Source: an uncultured Tissierellia bacterium
GTDB taxonomy: Bacteria > Bacillota > Clostridia > Tissierellales > Peptoniphilaceae
Assembly (NCBI GenBank): GCA_947278105.1
Contig: CAMYOR010000046.1
Location: 1 to 7,360, forward strand
DNA: 7,360 bases
Reading direction: 5' to 3'
The translations under genes were made by a program, and so were the position numbers. This document shows, one piece after another, positions 1 to 5,995 of this stretch. The notes under the pieces are model-generated. The model had not been told where the DNA came from. It worked only from the letters and a program-made list of their open reading frames with translations, and made no database searches. Positions within the stretch are counted from its first letter, which is position 1; every line of letters begins with the position of its first letter.

Positions 1-45
1 ACACCTCTCTATTCGTCGGCAGCGTCAGATGTGTATAAGAGACAG
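1..45 (+). other. Illumina Nextera i5 adapter remnant (artefact, not genomic)
   Basis: The bases read as a library adapter in its expected order. ACAC (1-4) is the tail of the P5 oligo, CTCTCTAT (5-12) matches a standard Nextera i5 index, TCGTCGGCAGCGTC (13-26) is the read-1 adapter, and AGATGTGTATAAGAGACAG (27-45) is the exact 19-base Tn5 mosaic end. The adapter identity comes from known oligo sequences and the match is seen directly. It should be trimmed. Short reading frames crossing it, such as the peptide start MYKRQ, are artefacts. Confidence 0.98.
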
Positions 46-362
46 ACCAAAACCAGGTGGATGTTTACGCAAAAGCTTCCTGGCATTACCCTGCTTCAGA
101 GGACCAGGTTCTCGTCCTCCATACCCTTGCCATTGATCCAGAAGAGGGGAGAAGGGGACTCGGCGAGGCTTTTGTTCGCTTTTATGAGGAGCTGGCCAAA
201 GAAAAAGCCTGCCCATATCTTCGCTTAGACACCAATGTCATCAACACCCGGGCCCAGGCGATGTACAAAAAACTGGGATATCGCATTGTTGGCATTGAGC
301 CAACGATATTTAATGGCATCGGCGGCGTTAAGCTGATTTTGCTGGAAAAGGCACTGTCGTAG
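46..362 (+). CDS. GNAT family N-acetyltransferase, 5'-truncated
   Basis: This is the C-terminal part of a GNAT acetyltransferase, a soluble enzyme that moves the acetyl group of acetyl-CoA onto an amine; the substrate cannot be told. About 105 residues remain of a usual 140-170. The frame is open from the adapter junction (first clean codon 48, CAA), so the GTG at 57 is probably an internal Val and not a start. Visible family signs are the motif A beta-strand LHTLAIDP followed by the acetyl-CoA pyrophosphate loop RRGLGEA, the NTRAQAMYKKLGY segment typical of motif B, and a final strand VKLILLEKAL. It ends in TAG at 360-362. The next gene starts 93 bases later in the same direction, so co-transcription is possible but not shown. 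The N-terminus is missing because the contig stops here, not because the gene is necessarily broken. Confidence 0.88.
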
Positions 363-367
363 CCCTA

Positions 368-390
368 TCTTCCTGGCCAAATCAGGAAGA
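368..390 (+). other. Stem-loop downstream of the truncated acetyltransferase
   Basis: TCTTCCTG (368-375) and CAGGAAGA (383-390) form a perfect 8-base-pair stem with a 7-base loop, starting 6 bases after the acetyltransferase stop. No T-run follows, so it lacks the second half of an intrinsic terminator. It could be an mRNA 3' stabilising hairpin or a weak pause site; the function is inference. Confidence 0.35.
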
Positions 391-455
391 AAGAGTAAAG
401 GGCAAGTCAGATTCTGATCCGGATCCTCGACTTCTACTTCATAAAGGAGAAAAAA

Positions 456-1412
456 ATGAAAAAGGCTTTATTAATTCTCAATCCTTGCTCTGGACAGGAA
501 GAGGCGAGAGTCTATGAAGGCCAGGCCCGGAAAAAATTAAAGAGCCTCTTCGATGAAGTATTAATTAAATACACAAAAAAAGCAGGAGATGGAGAGTGCT
601 TTGCTAGGGAAGCCGCCCGGGCGCATTTTCACTCCGTCTTTGTGATGGGCGGGGACGGAACGGTGCACGAAGCGATTAATGGTCTAGCAGGCGAAGAATC
701 TCGGCCCAGATACGGAGTTTTACCTCTGGGAACGGTGAACGATCTGGCCCGGTCTCTTGGCTTTTCCATGAATCCCTCCCTTGCCATTCAACAAATTGAC
801 CTGGATCGAGTTCAAAAAGTTGACGTGGGGAAAGTCAATGACCGTTACTTTGCCTATGTTCTCGCCATTGGAAATATCCCTGAAGCCGTCAATGAGGCAG
901 ATACTGAAGAAAAACGAAAATATGGCAAGGCAGCTTATCTTTACCGGGCCATTAAAGAGCTTAATAAGACAGTCCCAAGAAAATACCGGCTGATTGCTGA
1001 TGGCCGGGAGGAGGTAGTCGATACAACCCTCTTCATCTTTGGCCTACAAAATTCGATTGGCGGGCATGAAAACTTTTTTCCCGGGGCCCATCCCAACGAT
1101 GGCTTCATCCATATGCTGTATTTTAAAGATAAAAAAATGATTGACACTCTCAAAGCCGGCGCCCAGGTTTTAATTGGGGTTGAAGGGTCCAGCCCCAATA
1201 CCGAATACCGAAAAATCAAGGAAGCCAGGCTTGAAAACATGGAGGGGGCCCCTTCCTCGGTCAATGTGGATGGGGATGTTTATTTCACTCTTCCTATTAA
1301 CATCAAGGTTCTGCCGGCCCATCTTGAAATGTACTGTGGCCCAGCTGATGATAACGACCGCCTCTTCTTTGACCGACCCCTATTGGATAAATGGCAGCAG
1401 CAGTGGGGATAA
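456..1412 (+). CDS. YegS/BmrU-family diacylglycerol or lipid kinase
   Basis: Predicted soluble or membrane-associated kinase of 318 residues that phosphorylates a lipid alcohol with ATP. In Gram-positive bacteria the best-known relative, DgkB, recycles diacylglycerol to phosphatidic acid. The N-terminal nucleotide-binding domain opens with ALLILNPCSG (residues 4-13), then the signature GGDGT (65-69) with HEAINGL, then PLGTVND (90-96). The C-terminal beta-rich domain has GHENFFPGAHPNDG (203-216), where Asp215 fits the conserved DG position, and VDGD (271-274), where relatives usually have DGE. Length is normal for the family. The start is supported by AAAGGAG (443-449) six bases before ATG. 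The true substrate (diacylglycerol, undecaprenol or another lipid) is not decided by sequence alone. It converges on the DUF2254 gene and shares a terminator with it. Confidence 0.9.
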   Translation: MKKALLILNPCSGQEEARVYEGQARKKLKSLFDEVLIKYTKKAGDGECFAREAARAHFHSVFVMGGDGTVHEAINGLAGEESRPRYGVLPLGTVNDLARSLGFSMNPSLAIQQIDLDRVQKVDVGKVNDRYFAYVLAIGNIPEAVNEADTEEKRKYGKAAYLYRAIKELNKTVPRKYRLIADGREEVVDTTLFIFGLQNSIGGHENFFPGAHPNDGFIHMLYFKDKKMIDTLKAGAQVLIGVEGSSPNTEYRKIKEARLENMEGAPSSVNVDGDVYFTLPINIKVLPAHLEMYCGPADDNDRLFFDRPLLDKWQQQWG

Positions 1413-1448
1413 AAAAAGAAGGGGTTGACTTAAAGCTCCTTCTTTTTT
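1412..1448. terminator. Bidirectional Rho-independent terminator between convergent genes
   Basis: AAAAAAGAAGG (1412-1422) pairs perfectly with CCTTCTTTTTT (1438-1448). Four more inner pairs, two of them G-U, close a 7-base loop at 1427-1433. The T-run on the right serves the lipid kinase, and the A-run on the left reads as a T-run for the opposite strand, where the DUF2254 gene ends 9 bases beyond the structure. The position exactly between two converging stops supports a shared role. Confidence 0.85.
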
Positions 1449-1456
1449 GAAATTTT

Positions 1457-2788
1457 TTACTTTTCTCCTGCTTCTCTCATGGCTTTATGGTCGGAAATTC
1501 GGTTGGGATTTCCATAAAAATCTTCAACGACTGCCTGCAGGGCTTCCTTATCTAAATCTGTTTCCAGTCCCTGACGGAGGGTTTTTTCGGCGTAGTTGAA
1601 AAATTCCATTACCGGTTTTCGGGCAGCCGTATTGGAGATCATGTAAATCATGTAAATACCTTCGAGAAGCTTTCGGGCAACCGTGGGATCGCCCTTCCCA
1701 TAAAATAAAATTTGATTAAAGGCCATATAGATTTCCTCTTCGACGGAATAGGAATTGTAGATCACCTGAAAATGATCATTTTCCGCTAGGACTCTTTGCG
1801 TGTTTTCCGTTGAAAAAAGGATGCCCAGGACCTGAGAGAGCTTATGAATGCAAAGGATTGCTGTATCCGGGTCATTAATGCCGGGACTTAGGGCAGTCAT
1901 GGCAATTTCAACCAGGATGGTAATCCCATGGTGATAATCCAGATCTTGATTCTTAGACTGGTTGATCATAAATGCCTGACCAATTTTCCCTAATAGTTTG
2001 TTTTTCTCTTTTTCATCTAAATCCAGAGGTACTTTCAGGGCAAGCCTTGCTACGTACATCCCTTTTGGAACGTATTCACCAATTTTTTTCCTCGTGTAGA
2101 GGACCCCGTCCACGTCCTTTAATGTTTTTAAAATCAGCGGACCATCAATGCTAAAAAGATATCCGGTATCTAAGGCATAAACTGGAATTTCAATGGGATA
2201 TTCGTTGGTAATCTGAGGCTTTTTCCCCTTCCGTTTTTGGGCTTCTTCCTGGGCTAGGGTTAGGGCCCTCTGATAGTATTCTTCCACAATTAAGCCTCCA
2301 TTTACCCCCTGTAGGACTTGAAGGACAAAAAGAACAAAGGAAATCATGGATGCAATGGCATAAAAAATCCCCAAGGTTCCAGATACAACCAGGGTCTCTG
2401 ATTTAATTTTTTGAATCATAAAAAGAGAAAGGACGGTATAAAAGAAGCTGCCAACGAACATTCCCAAAAGGCTTAAAACATTTGGCCGATCAATAAAGTC
2501 CTGAGCGATCCTTGGCGTAAAAGAACCGGCTTGTTTGTTAAGAACCGTCAAAATTGTGGTAAAAGTAAAGGTAGTAACGGTTAAAAAAACGCCGGAAAGG
2601 GTTGAAAGAAAGTCGGAAGAGACATCGGAAGAGAGTAAAATCAGCCTGGGTACATGGCCTTTAAGGCTGGGATATTTTAAATCAAAGATCCACGTAAGAT
2701 AAAGGAGAAAGACAGAAATGAGGCTATATCTCAAAAGCTGGATGGCGTTACGATGGTTGATCAAATATAGTTTTGTTTTGTTTATCAT
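1457..2788 (-). CDS. DUF2254 family predicted membrane protein
   Basis: A 443-residue protein resembling the DUF2254 family of uncharacterised bacterial membrane proteins. About four hydrophobic segments lie near residues 18-35, 60-83, 103-125 and 134-157. A long soluble C-terminal part follows, presumably cytoplasmic. Family-like stretches are SFTPRIAQDFI (89-99) after the second segment, and HHGITILVEIAMTALSPGIN (286-305) followed by DPDTA, which is the most characteristic block of the family. No enzyme motif is visible and the function is unknown. The ATG at 2786-2788 is preceded by a purine-rich AAGAGAAG, a modest ribosome binding site. The gene is divergent from msrAB across 101 bases and ends in the shared terminator. 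Family membership is recognised from memory of the conserved block; a profile search would settle it. Confidence 0.82.
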   Translation of the reverse strand: MINKTKLYLINHRNAIQLLRYSLISVFLLYLTWIFDLKYPSLKGHVPRLILLSSDVSSDFLSTLSGVFLTVTTFTFTTILTVLNKQAGSFTPRIAQDFIDRPNVLSLLGMFVGSFFYTVLSLFMIQKIKSETLVVSGTLGIFYAIASMISFVLFVLQVLQGVNGGLIVEEYYQRALTLAQEEAQKRKGKKPQITNEYPIEIPVYALDTGYLFSIDGPLILKTLKDVDGVLYTRKKIGEYVPKGMYVARLALKVPLDLDEKEKNKLLGKIGQAFMINQSKNQDLDYHHGITILVEIAMTALSPGINDPDTAILCIHKLSQVLGILFSTENTQRVLAENDHFQVIYNSYSVEEEIYMAFNQILFYGKGDPTVARKLLEGIYMIYMISNTAARKPVMEFFNYAEKTLRQGLETDLDKEALQAVVEDFYGNPNRISDHKAMREAGEK

Positions 2789-2832
2789 TTTTTACTCTTC
2801 TCTTTCATAATAAAGGGCGGCCTTTTTGGATT

Positions 2833-2838
2833 TATAAT
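2833..2838 (+). promoter_or_regulatory. Candidate -10 element for msrAB
   Basis: A perfect TATAAT lies 51 bases before the msrAB ATG in the divergent intergenic region. No good TTGACA-like -35 sits 16-18 bases upstream and no extended -10 TG is present, so the assignment is tentative. Confidence 0.35.
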
Positions 2839-2889
2839 CATTTTGAATCAGGGTTCTTTTTAGTTTACCAGATTGGAAAGGAGAAAGAG

Positions 2890-3849
2890 ATGTTTCATAA
2901 ACTAGAAAAAGAAAAAACGATCATTTTTGCCGCTGGCTGTTTTTGGGGAGCTCAGGAGGCCTTTCGAAGACTTAAAGGCGTTTTGGAGACAAGAGTGGGC
3001 TATGTCAATGGGAGCGTTGATGAAACCGACTATTTTTCGGTTTCGGAAACGGGGCACGCAGAGGCGGTTAAGCTTTTATACGATGCCAATGTTATCCGCC
3101 TGGCAGAGCTGATCGATCGTTTTTTTCTGATCATTGATCCCTTTGCCAAAAACCACCAGGGAAATGACTATGGCAGCCAGTATCGGACGGGAATTTACTA
3201 TACCGATGAAAAAGACCGAAGGGTCATCGACCTTTCCATGGATCTTCACCGAGAGCTCTATGGAAAGCCTATATTTGTCGAAGTTGAAGAACTGAAAAAC
3301 TTTGTCCCGGCTGAAAAATATCATCAGGATTATCTGATCAAAAATCCAGGCGGTTACTGCCATATTCGTCCCCAGGCGATTTTAGAAGCTCTTTGGCGGG
3401 ATAAAACCTTTGAAAAGCCGGACGATGAAGTCCTGAGAAGAAGGCTCAGTGAAAGCGCCTATCAGGTTACCCAAAACAAGGGCACCGAAGCTCCTTTTTC
3501 CAGTCCATACTGCCATCAAGAGGAAGAAGGGATTTATGTGGATATCGTTAGCGGGGAAGCCCTCTTTTCCACTGCTGACCAGTTTGATTCCGGTTGCGGC
3601 TGGCCTTCCTTTACCCGCCCCATTACGACGGATCGGCTATCTGAGCACAGGGACTTTTCCTATGGGATGATTCGCACGGAGGTTCAGTCCGACCTGGCCG
3701 CCTCTCATCTAGGCCATGTCTTTTCAGATGGGCCAAGGGACCAGGGGGGACTTCGCTACTGCATTGATGGGGCGGCCCTGCGGTTTATTCCCAAGGCAGA
3801 GATGAAAGAAGAAGGCTATAGGATGTTTTTGCCTTACTTGATTGCCTGA
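2890..3849 (+). CDS. msrAB: Bifunctional methionine sulfoxide reductase MsrA-MsrB
   Basis: Fusion enzyme of 319 residues that repairs oxidised methionine. The N-terminal MsrA domain (about 8-165) reduces the S-sulfoxide and the C-terminal MsrB domain (about 182-316) reduces the R-sulfoxide, usually recharged by thioredoxin. MsrA shows AAGCFWG with nucleophile Cys17, GHAEAV (55-60), GNDYGSQYRTGIY (91-103), EKYHQDYL, and a likely resolving Cys157 in GGYCHIR. MsrB shows GTEAPF, FDSGCGWPSF with probable resolving Cys236, SHLGHVFSDGP, and catalytic Cys291 in RYCIDGAALRF. The two CxxC pairs that hold zinc in many MsrB proteins are absent (GIYVDIVSGEALF), as in other MsrA-MsrB fusions. The frame stays open upstream to 2773, but the ATG at 2890 is chosen because AAAGGAG (2877-2883) precedes it and the MsrA domain begins immediately. 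The last 65 bases overlap a small gene on the other strand. Confidence 0.96.
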   Translation: MFHKLEKEKTIIFAAGCFWGAQEAFRRLKGVLETRVGYVNGSVDETDYFSVSETGHAEAVKLLYDANVIRLAELIDRFFLIIDPFAKNHQGNDYGSQYRTGIYYTDEKDRRVIDLSMDLHRELYGKPIFVEVEELKNFVPAEKYHQDYLIKNPGGYCHIRPQAILEALWRDKTFEKPDDEVLRRRLSESAYQVTQNKGTEAPFSSPYCHQEEEGIYVDIVSGEALFSTADQFDSGCGWPSFTRPITTDRLSEHRDFSYGMIRTEVQSDLAASHLGHVFSDGPRDQGGLRYCIDGAALRFIPKAEMKEEGYRMFLPYLIA

Positions 3850-3997
3850 TTTCCTCCTCCTTTTCTTTCTCCCCTTTCTTTTTTAGGCTATTGATTACGC
3901 CGAGAACGAATAGGATAAGGATCAGCGACCCTAAAAACAGTAAAAACACCCTCATAATTTTCATCACCCGCTCCGGGGTAAAATCCTCATTTTTCAT
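3785..3997 (-). CDS. Small single-pass membrane protein, unknown function
   Basis: A 70-residue reading frame on the minus strand, MKNEDFTPERVMKIMRVFLL onwards. A polar N-terminus of about 14 residues leads into one hydrophobic segment (about 16-37), then a strongly charged stretch with the run KKKGEKEKEEE (39-49) and a Ser/Leu-rich tail. The start is the ATG at 3995-3997, preceded by AAAGGAG five bases upstream, an excellent ribosome binding site and the main reason to believe the gene. A GTG in frame at 4012 lies on top of that site and is rejected. The final 65 bases are antisense to the end of msrAB, so the tail sequence is constrained by MsrB coding and may be of little importance. The gene is divergent from the znu operon. 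I do not recognise a family; a bitopic membrane protein with a cytosolic charged tail is all that can be said. Confidence 0.62.
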   Translation of the reverse strand: MKNEDFTPERVMKIMRVFLLFLGSLILILFVLGVINSLKKKGEKEKEEEIRQSSKAKTSYSLLLSSLPWE

Positions 3998-4079
3998 GAC
4001 AGCTCCTTTCACTCAAGGGCTCTTTTCGGCTATCTACAAACCAGATGGACCCCTGTCTTTTGGTTTTTCTGGCTTAAAT

Positions 4080-4085
4080 ATTATA
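4080..4085 (-). promoter_or_regulatory. Candidate -10 element for the small membrane protein gene
   Basis: On the minus strand this reads TATAAT, 82 bases before the ATG of the small membrane protein. No convincing -35 lies 16-18 bases upstream. If used, its -35 zone would overlap the -35 of the znu promoter and the left arm of the inverted repeat, making a back-to-back divergent control region. This is inference. Confidence 0.35.
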
Positions 4086-4097
4086 CTCAAAAAATGA

Positions 4098-4126
4098 TTG
4101 ACAAAGGGACCGTCGGCATTTAATAT
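4098..4126 (+). promoter_or_regulatory. Predicted sigma-A-type promoter of the znuACB operon
   Basis: A perfect -35 box TTGACA (4098-4103) is followed by a 17-base spacer and TAATAT (4121-4126), which matches four of six bases of the -10 consensus. A shifted TATATT at 4124-4129 would give a 20-base spacer and is less likely. Transcription would start near 4133, leaving a leader of about 57 bases before znuA. Confidence 0.7.
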
Positions 4127-4136
4127 ATTTCGGTCC
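4107..4136. promoter_or_regulatory. Candidate operator: inverted repeat across the znu promoter
   Basis: GGACCG (4107-4112) and CGGTCC (4131-4136) are perfect inverted hexamers separated by 18 bases. One arm lies in the -35/-10 spacer and the other covers the expected transcription start, so the -10 sits between them, a usual place for a repressor. The context of a metal importer suggests a zinc- or manganese-responsive regulator (Zur, AdcR/MarR or DtxR type). The sequence does not match the consensus of those families that I know, so the regulator is left open. Confidence 0.45.
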
Positions 4137-4149
4137 AAACTTTACGGAA

Positions 4150-4170
4150 CCTTCCAGAAATTTCAGAAGG
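4150..4170 (+). other. Leader hairpin or imperfect palindrome before znuA
   Basis: CCTTC (4150-4154) pairs with GAAGG (4166-4170), with the self-complementary-like GAAATTTC inside. In RNA it gives a small 5-base-pair hairpin in the predicted leader, ending 19 bases before the znuA ATG. It could affect translation or be a second protein-binding palindrome; both are inference. Confidence 0.35.
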
Positions 4171-4189
4171 AACCATAAATAAAGAAAGA

Positions 4190-5218
4190 ATGTTTGCAAT
4201 GAAGCGAAAACAAAAAAAGTCATTTCAGTTCATCGTAAAGAAGAATTCTTTTCTTCTTTTGAGCCTTATGATGGGGCTTTTCTTTTTATCCGGATGTGGA
4301 AATCAGAAATTCAAGGAACCGGGAACCAAAAAAACCGCAGAAAAGCCGGCTTCCCTTCATATTGTCACGACAATTTTTCCAGAATATGATTGGGTCCGAG
4401 AAATTTTAGGGGACCAGGCTAAAGAGGCTGAATTTACCAATCTCTTTGATAAGGGCGTGGACATCCACAGCTTCCAGCCTACGGCAAATGATATGAAAGA
4501 GATTTCCGACTGTGATCTTTTCATTTATGTGGGCGGGGAATCGGATAAATGGGTGGAGGAAGCCCTGAAAAACAAGTCAAATCCTAGGCGGAAGGTGATC
4601 CGTCTGATGGATCTTTTATCCGAACAGCTTCAAAAAGAAGAACCCATTGAGGGAGCGAAGGAAGAAAAAGAAGAGGAAGATGCCGAAGATGAGCACGTCT
4701 GGCTTTCTCTTAAAAATGCTCAAAAGATCATTCCGCCCCTGGCTGAGGCCTTGGAAGAGCTTTTTCCCCAGCAAAAGAACCAGCTCCAAAAAAATGCCGG
4801 GGCCTACCTTGAAAAGTTGGAAGCCTTAGATCAGGAATATGAAAAAATAACCCAGGCGGGGAAGAGGAAGACCTTGCTTTTTGGAGACCGGTTCCCCTTT
4901 CTCTACCTGACCAAGGACTATGGACTTAAGTATTATGCTGCCTTTTCCGGCTGCTCAGCGGAAACAGAGGCCAGCTTTGAAAGGGTTTCTTTTCTTGCAG
5001 GAAAAGTCAATGAGCAAAATCTTCCCTTCATCTTAACGATTGAAGGGAGTGATCAAAAGCTGGCGAAGACTATTATCGAAAATACAGCGAACAAAGATCA
5101 AAAAATCAGCTGTATGAATTCCATGCAGTCTATTCACAGGGAAGAAATTGAAAAAGGAATCTCCTACCTAAAGATCATGGAAGAGAACGGCAGAGTGCTG
5201 GAGAAAGCTTTAAATTAG
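4190..5218 (+). CDS. znuA: Zinc (metal) ABC transporter substrate-binding lipoprotein, ZnuA-like
   Basis: Cell-surface lipoprotein of 342 residues that captures a divalent metal, most likely Zn2+, and hands it to the ZnuB channel. A basic N-terminus (KRKQKK, KK) and hydrophobic core lead to the lipobox LSGC with Cys36 as lipidation site. The cluster A-I binding-protein fold follows from LHIVTTIFPEYDWV (56-69). Metal ligands expected for the family are seen at His93 (GVDIHSFQPT) and His169 (DEHVWLS). The third usual His, normally in an HxAFxY-like block, is missing: the site reads FGDRFPFLYL (231-240), as in a ZnuA branch I associate with Clostridia, together with GCSAETEASF (254-263) and TIEGSD (283-288). 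The loop before His169 (150-168) is rich in Glu/Asp but has no His, unlike many ZnuA proteins. ATG at 4190 has only a weak AAAGAAAG site; ATG at 4199 is an alternative. First gene of the operon; Mn2+ specificity is not excluded. Confidence 0.9.
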   Translation: MFAMKRKQKKSFQFIVKKNSFLLLSLMMGLFFLSGCGNQKFKEPGTKKTAEKPASLHIVTTIFPEYDWVREILGDQAKEAEFTNLFDKGVDIHSFQPTANDMKEISDCDLFIYVGGESDKWVEEALKNKSNPRRKVIRLMDLLSEQLQKEEPIEGAKEEKEEEDAEDEHVWLSLKNAQKIIPPLAEALEELFPQQKNQLQKNAGAYLEKLEALDQEYEKITQAGKRKTLLFGDRFPFLYLTKDYGLKYYAAFSGCSAETEASFERVSFLAGKVNEQNLPFILTIEGSDQKLAKTIIENTANKDQKISCMNSMQSIHREEIEKGISYLKIMEENGRVLEKALN

Positions 5219-5288
5219 AAAGTCTGTTAAAGGTACGGATTGTGGCCTCAAAAGGGTCTTTAAAATCTGGAAAGATAAGAGGGGACCG

Positions 5289-5981
5289 ATGGCTCAATTA
5301 ACCTGCAAAAACTTATCTATTGGAAATGAAGGAAATCGGGTCCTTTCGGACTTAAATTTCGAGATTCAAAAAGGAGATTATCTCTGCATTCTGGGAGAAA
5401 ATGGGTCGGGAAAATCCACGCTGATGAAAACCCTTCTGGGTCTTCAGCCTCCCTTAGAAGGAGTGGTGACATTTTCAGAGGGCCTTAGCCAGAAGGATCT
5501 CGGCTATCTGCCCCAGCAGACTATGGTGCAGAGGGATTTTCCCGCTTCCGTCCAAGAAATTGTCCTTTCCGGACTTCAAAGTCAAATGGGTCTTTGGCCT
5601 TTTTATCAGAAAAAGGACCATCTCATGGCCCAGAGGGCGATGGAACAGATGGGCATCCTCCATCTAAAAAATCACTCGTACCGGAACCTTTCTGGCGGCC
5701 AGCAGCAAAGAGTCCTTCTGGCCAGGGCTTTTTGTGCCGCCCGAAAGCTCTTGCTTCTTGATGAGCCTGTGACGGGCCTGGATCCTCAGGCAACGGCCGA
5801 GCTCTACCGGCTGATCCAACAATTAAACCAAAAGGGCATTACCATTATTATGATCTCCCATGATCTTCTTGCGGCGATGCGATATGCCAGCCATGTTTTG
5901 TATTTGGGAGATGCCATATTTTACGGGAAGGCTGGAGAATTTCTTCAAAAGGAAGAGGGTCGGAAACTTTTGGGCATTTAA
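5289..5981 (+). CDS. znuC: Metal ABC transporter ATP-binding protein, ZnuC-like
   Basis: Cytoplasmic ATPase of 230 residues that powers metal import through ZnuB. All ABC motifs are intact: Walker A GENGSGKST (36-44), Q-loop Gln76 in YLPQQ, signature LSGGQQQR (134-141), Walker B LLLLDEP (154-160) with catalytic Glu159, D-loop GLDP and H-loop His191 in ISHDL. The length is normal for the metal-importer branch, and the lone position between a ZnuA-like protein and an ABC-3 permease fixes its role. The ATG is preceded by GAGGGG five bases upstream. It lies 70 bases after znuA with no terminator seen, so it should be in the same transcript. Confidence 0.95.
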   Translation: MAQLTCKNLSIGNEGNRVLSDLNFEIQKGDYLCILGENGSGKSTLMKTLLGLQPPLEGVVTFSEGLSQKDLGYLPQQTMVQRDFPASVQEIVLSGLQSQMGLWPFYQKKDHLMAQRAMEQMGILHLKNHSYRNLSGGQQQRVLLARAFCAARKLLLLDEPVTGLDPQATAELYRLIQQLNQKGITIIMISHDLLAAMRYASHVLYLGDAIFYGKAGEFLQKEEGRKLLGI

Positions 5982-5995
5982 AAAAGGAGAGTTTC

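Noticed and set aside
27..45. Tn5 mosaic end as a sign of a natural transposon
   Set aside because: It is joined to the Illumina index and P5 tail, so it is a library artefact.
25..228. Short reading frames on both strands crossing the adapter (peptides containing MYKRQ or ending SLIHI)
   Set aside because: They translate the Nextera adapter and shadow the acetyltransferase frame; not genomic genes.
416..425. GATCCGGATC palindrome upstream of the lipid kinase as an operator
   Set aside because: A single 10-base palindrome with no promoter elements around it that I can identify; too likely by chance.
941..1264. Minus-strand reading frame of 107 codons inside the lipid kinase gene
   Set aside because: Antisense shadow of a well-supported kinase domain including its conserved PNDG block.
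2812..2825. AAAGG-GCGG-CCTTT hairpin followed by Ts as a terminator
   Set aside because: The stem is only five pairs and it sits between two divergent genes, where no transcript needs ending.
2773..2889. N-terminal 39-residue extension of MsrA-MsrB from the start at 2773
   Set aside because: It would overlap the start of the divergent DUF2254 gene, has no ribosome binding site, and MsrA begins right after the ATG at 2890, which has AAAGGAG upstream.
5227..5263. TTAAAG/CTTTAA repeat in the znuA-znuC gap as a terminator or attenuator
   Set aside because: Six weak A/T-rich pairs with a 25-base loop and no T-run; not stable enough to support.
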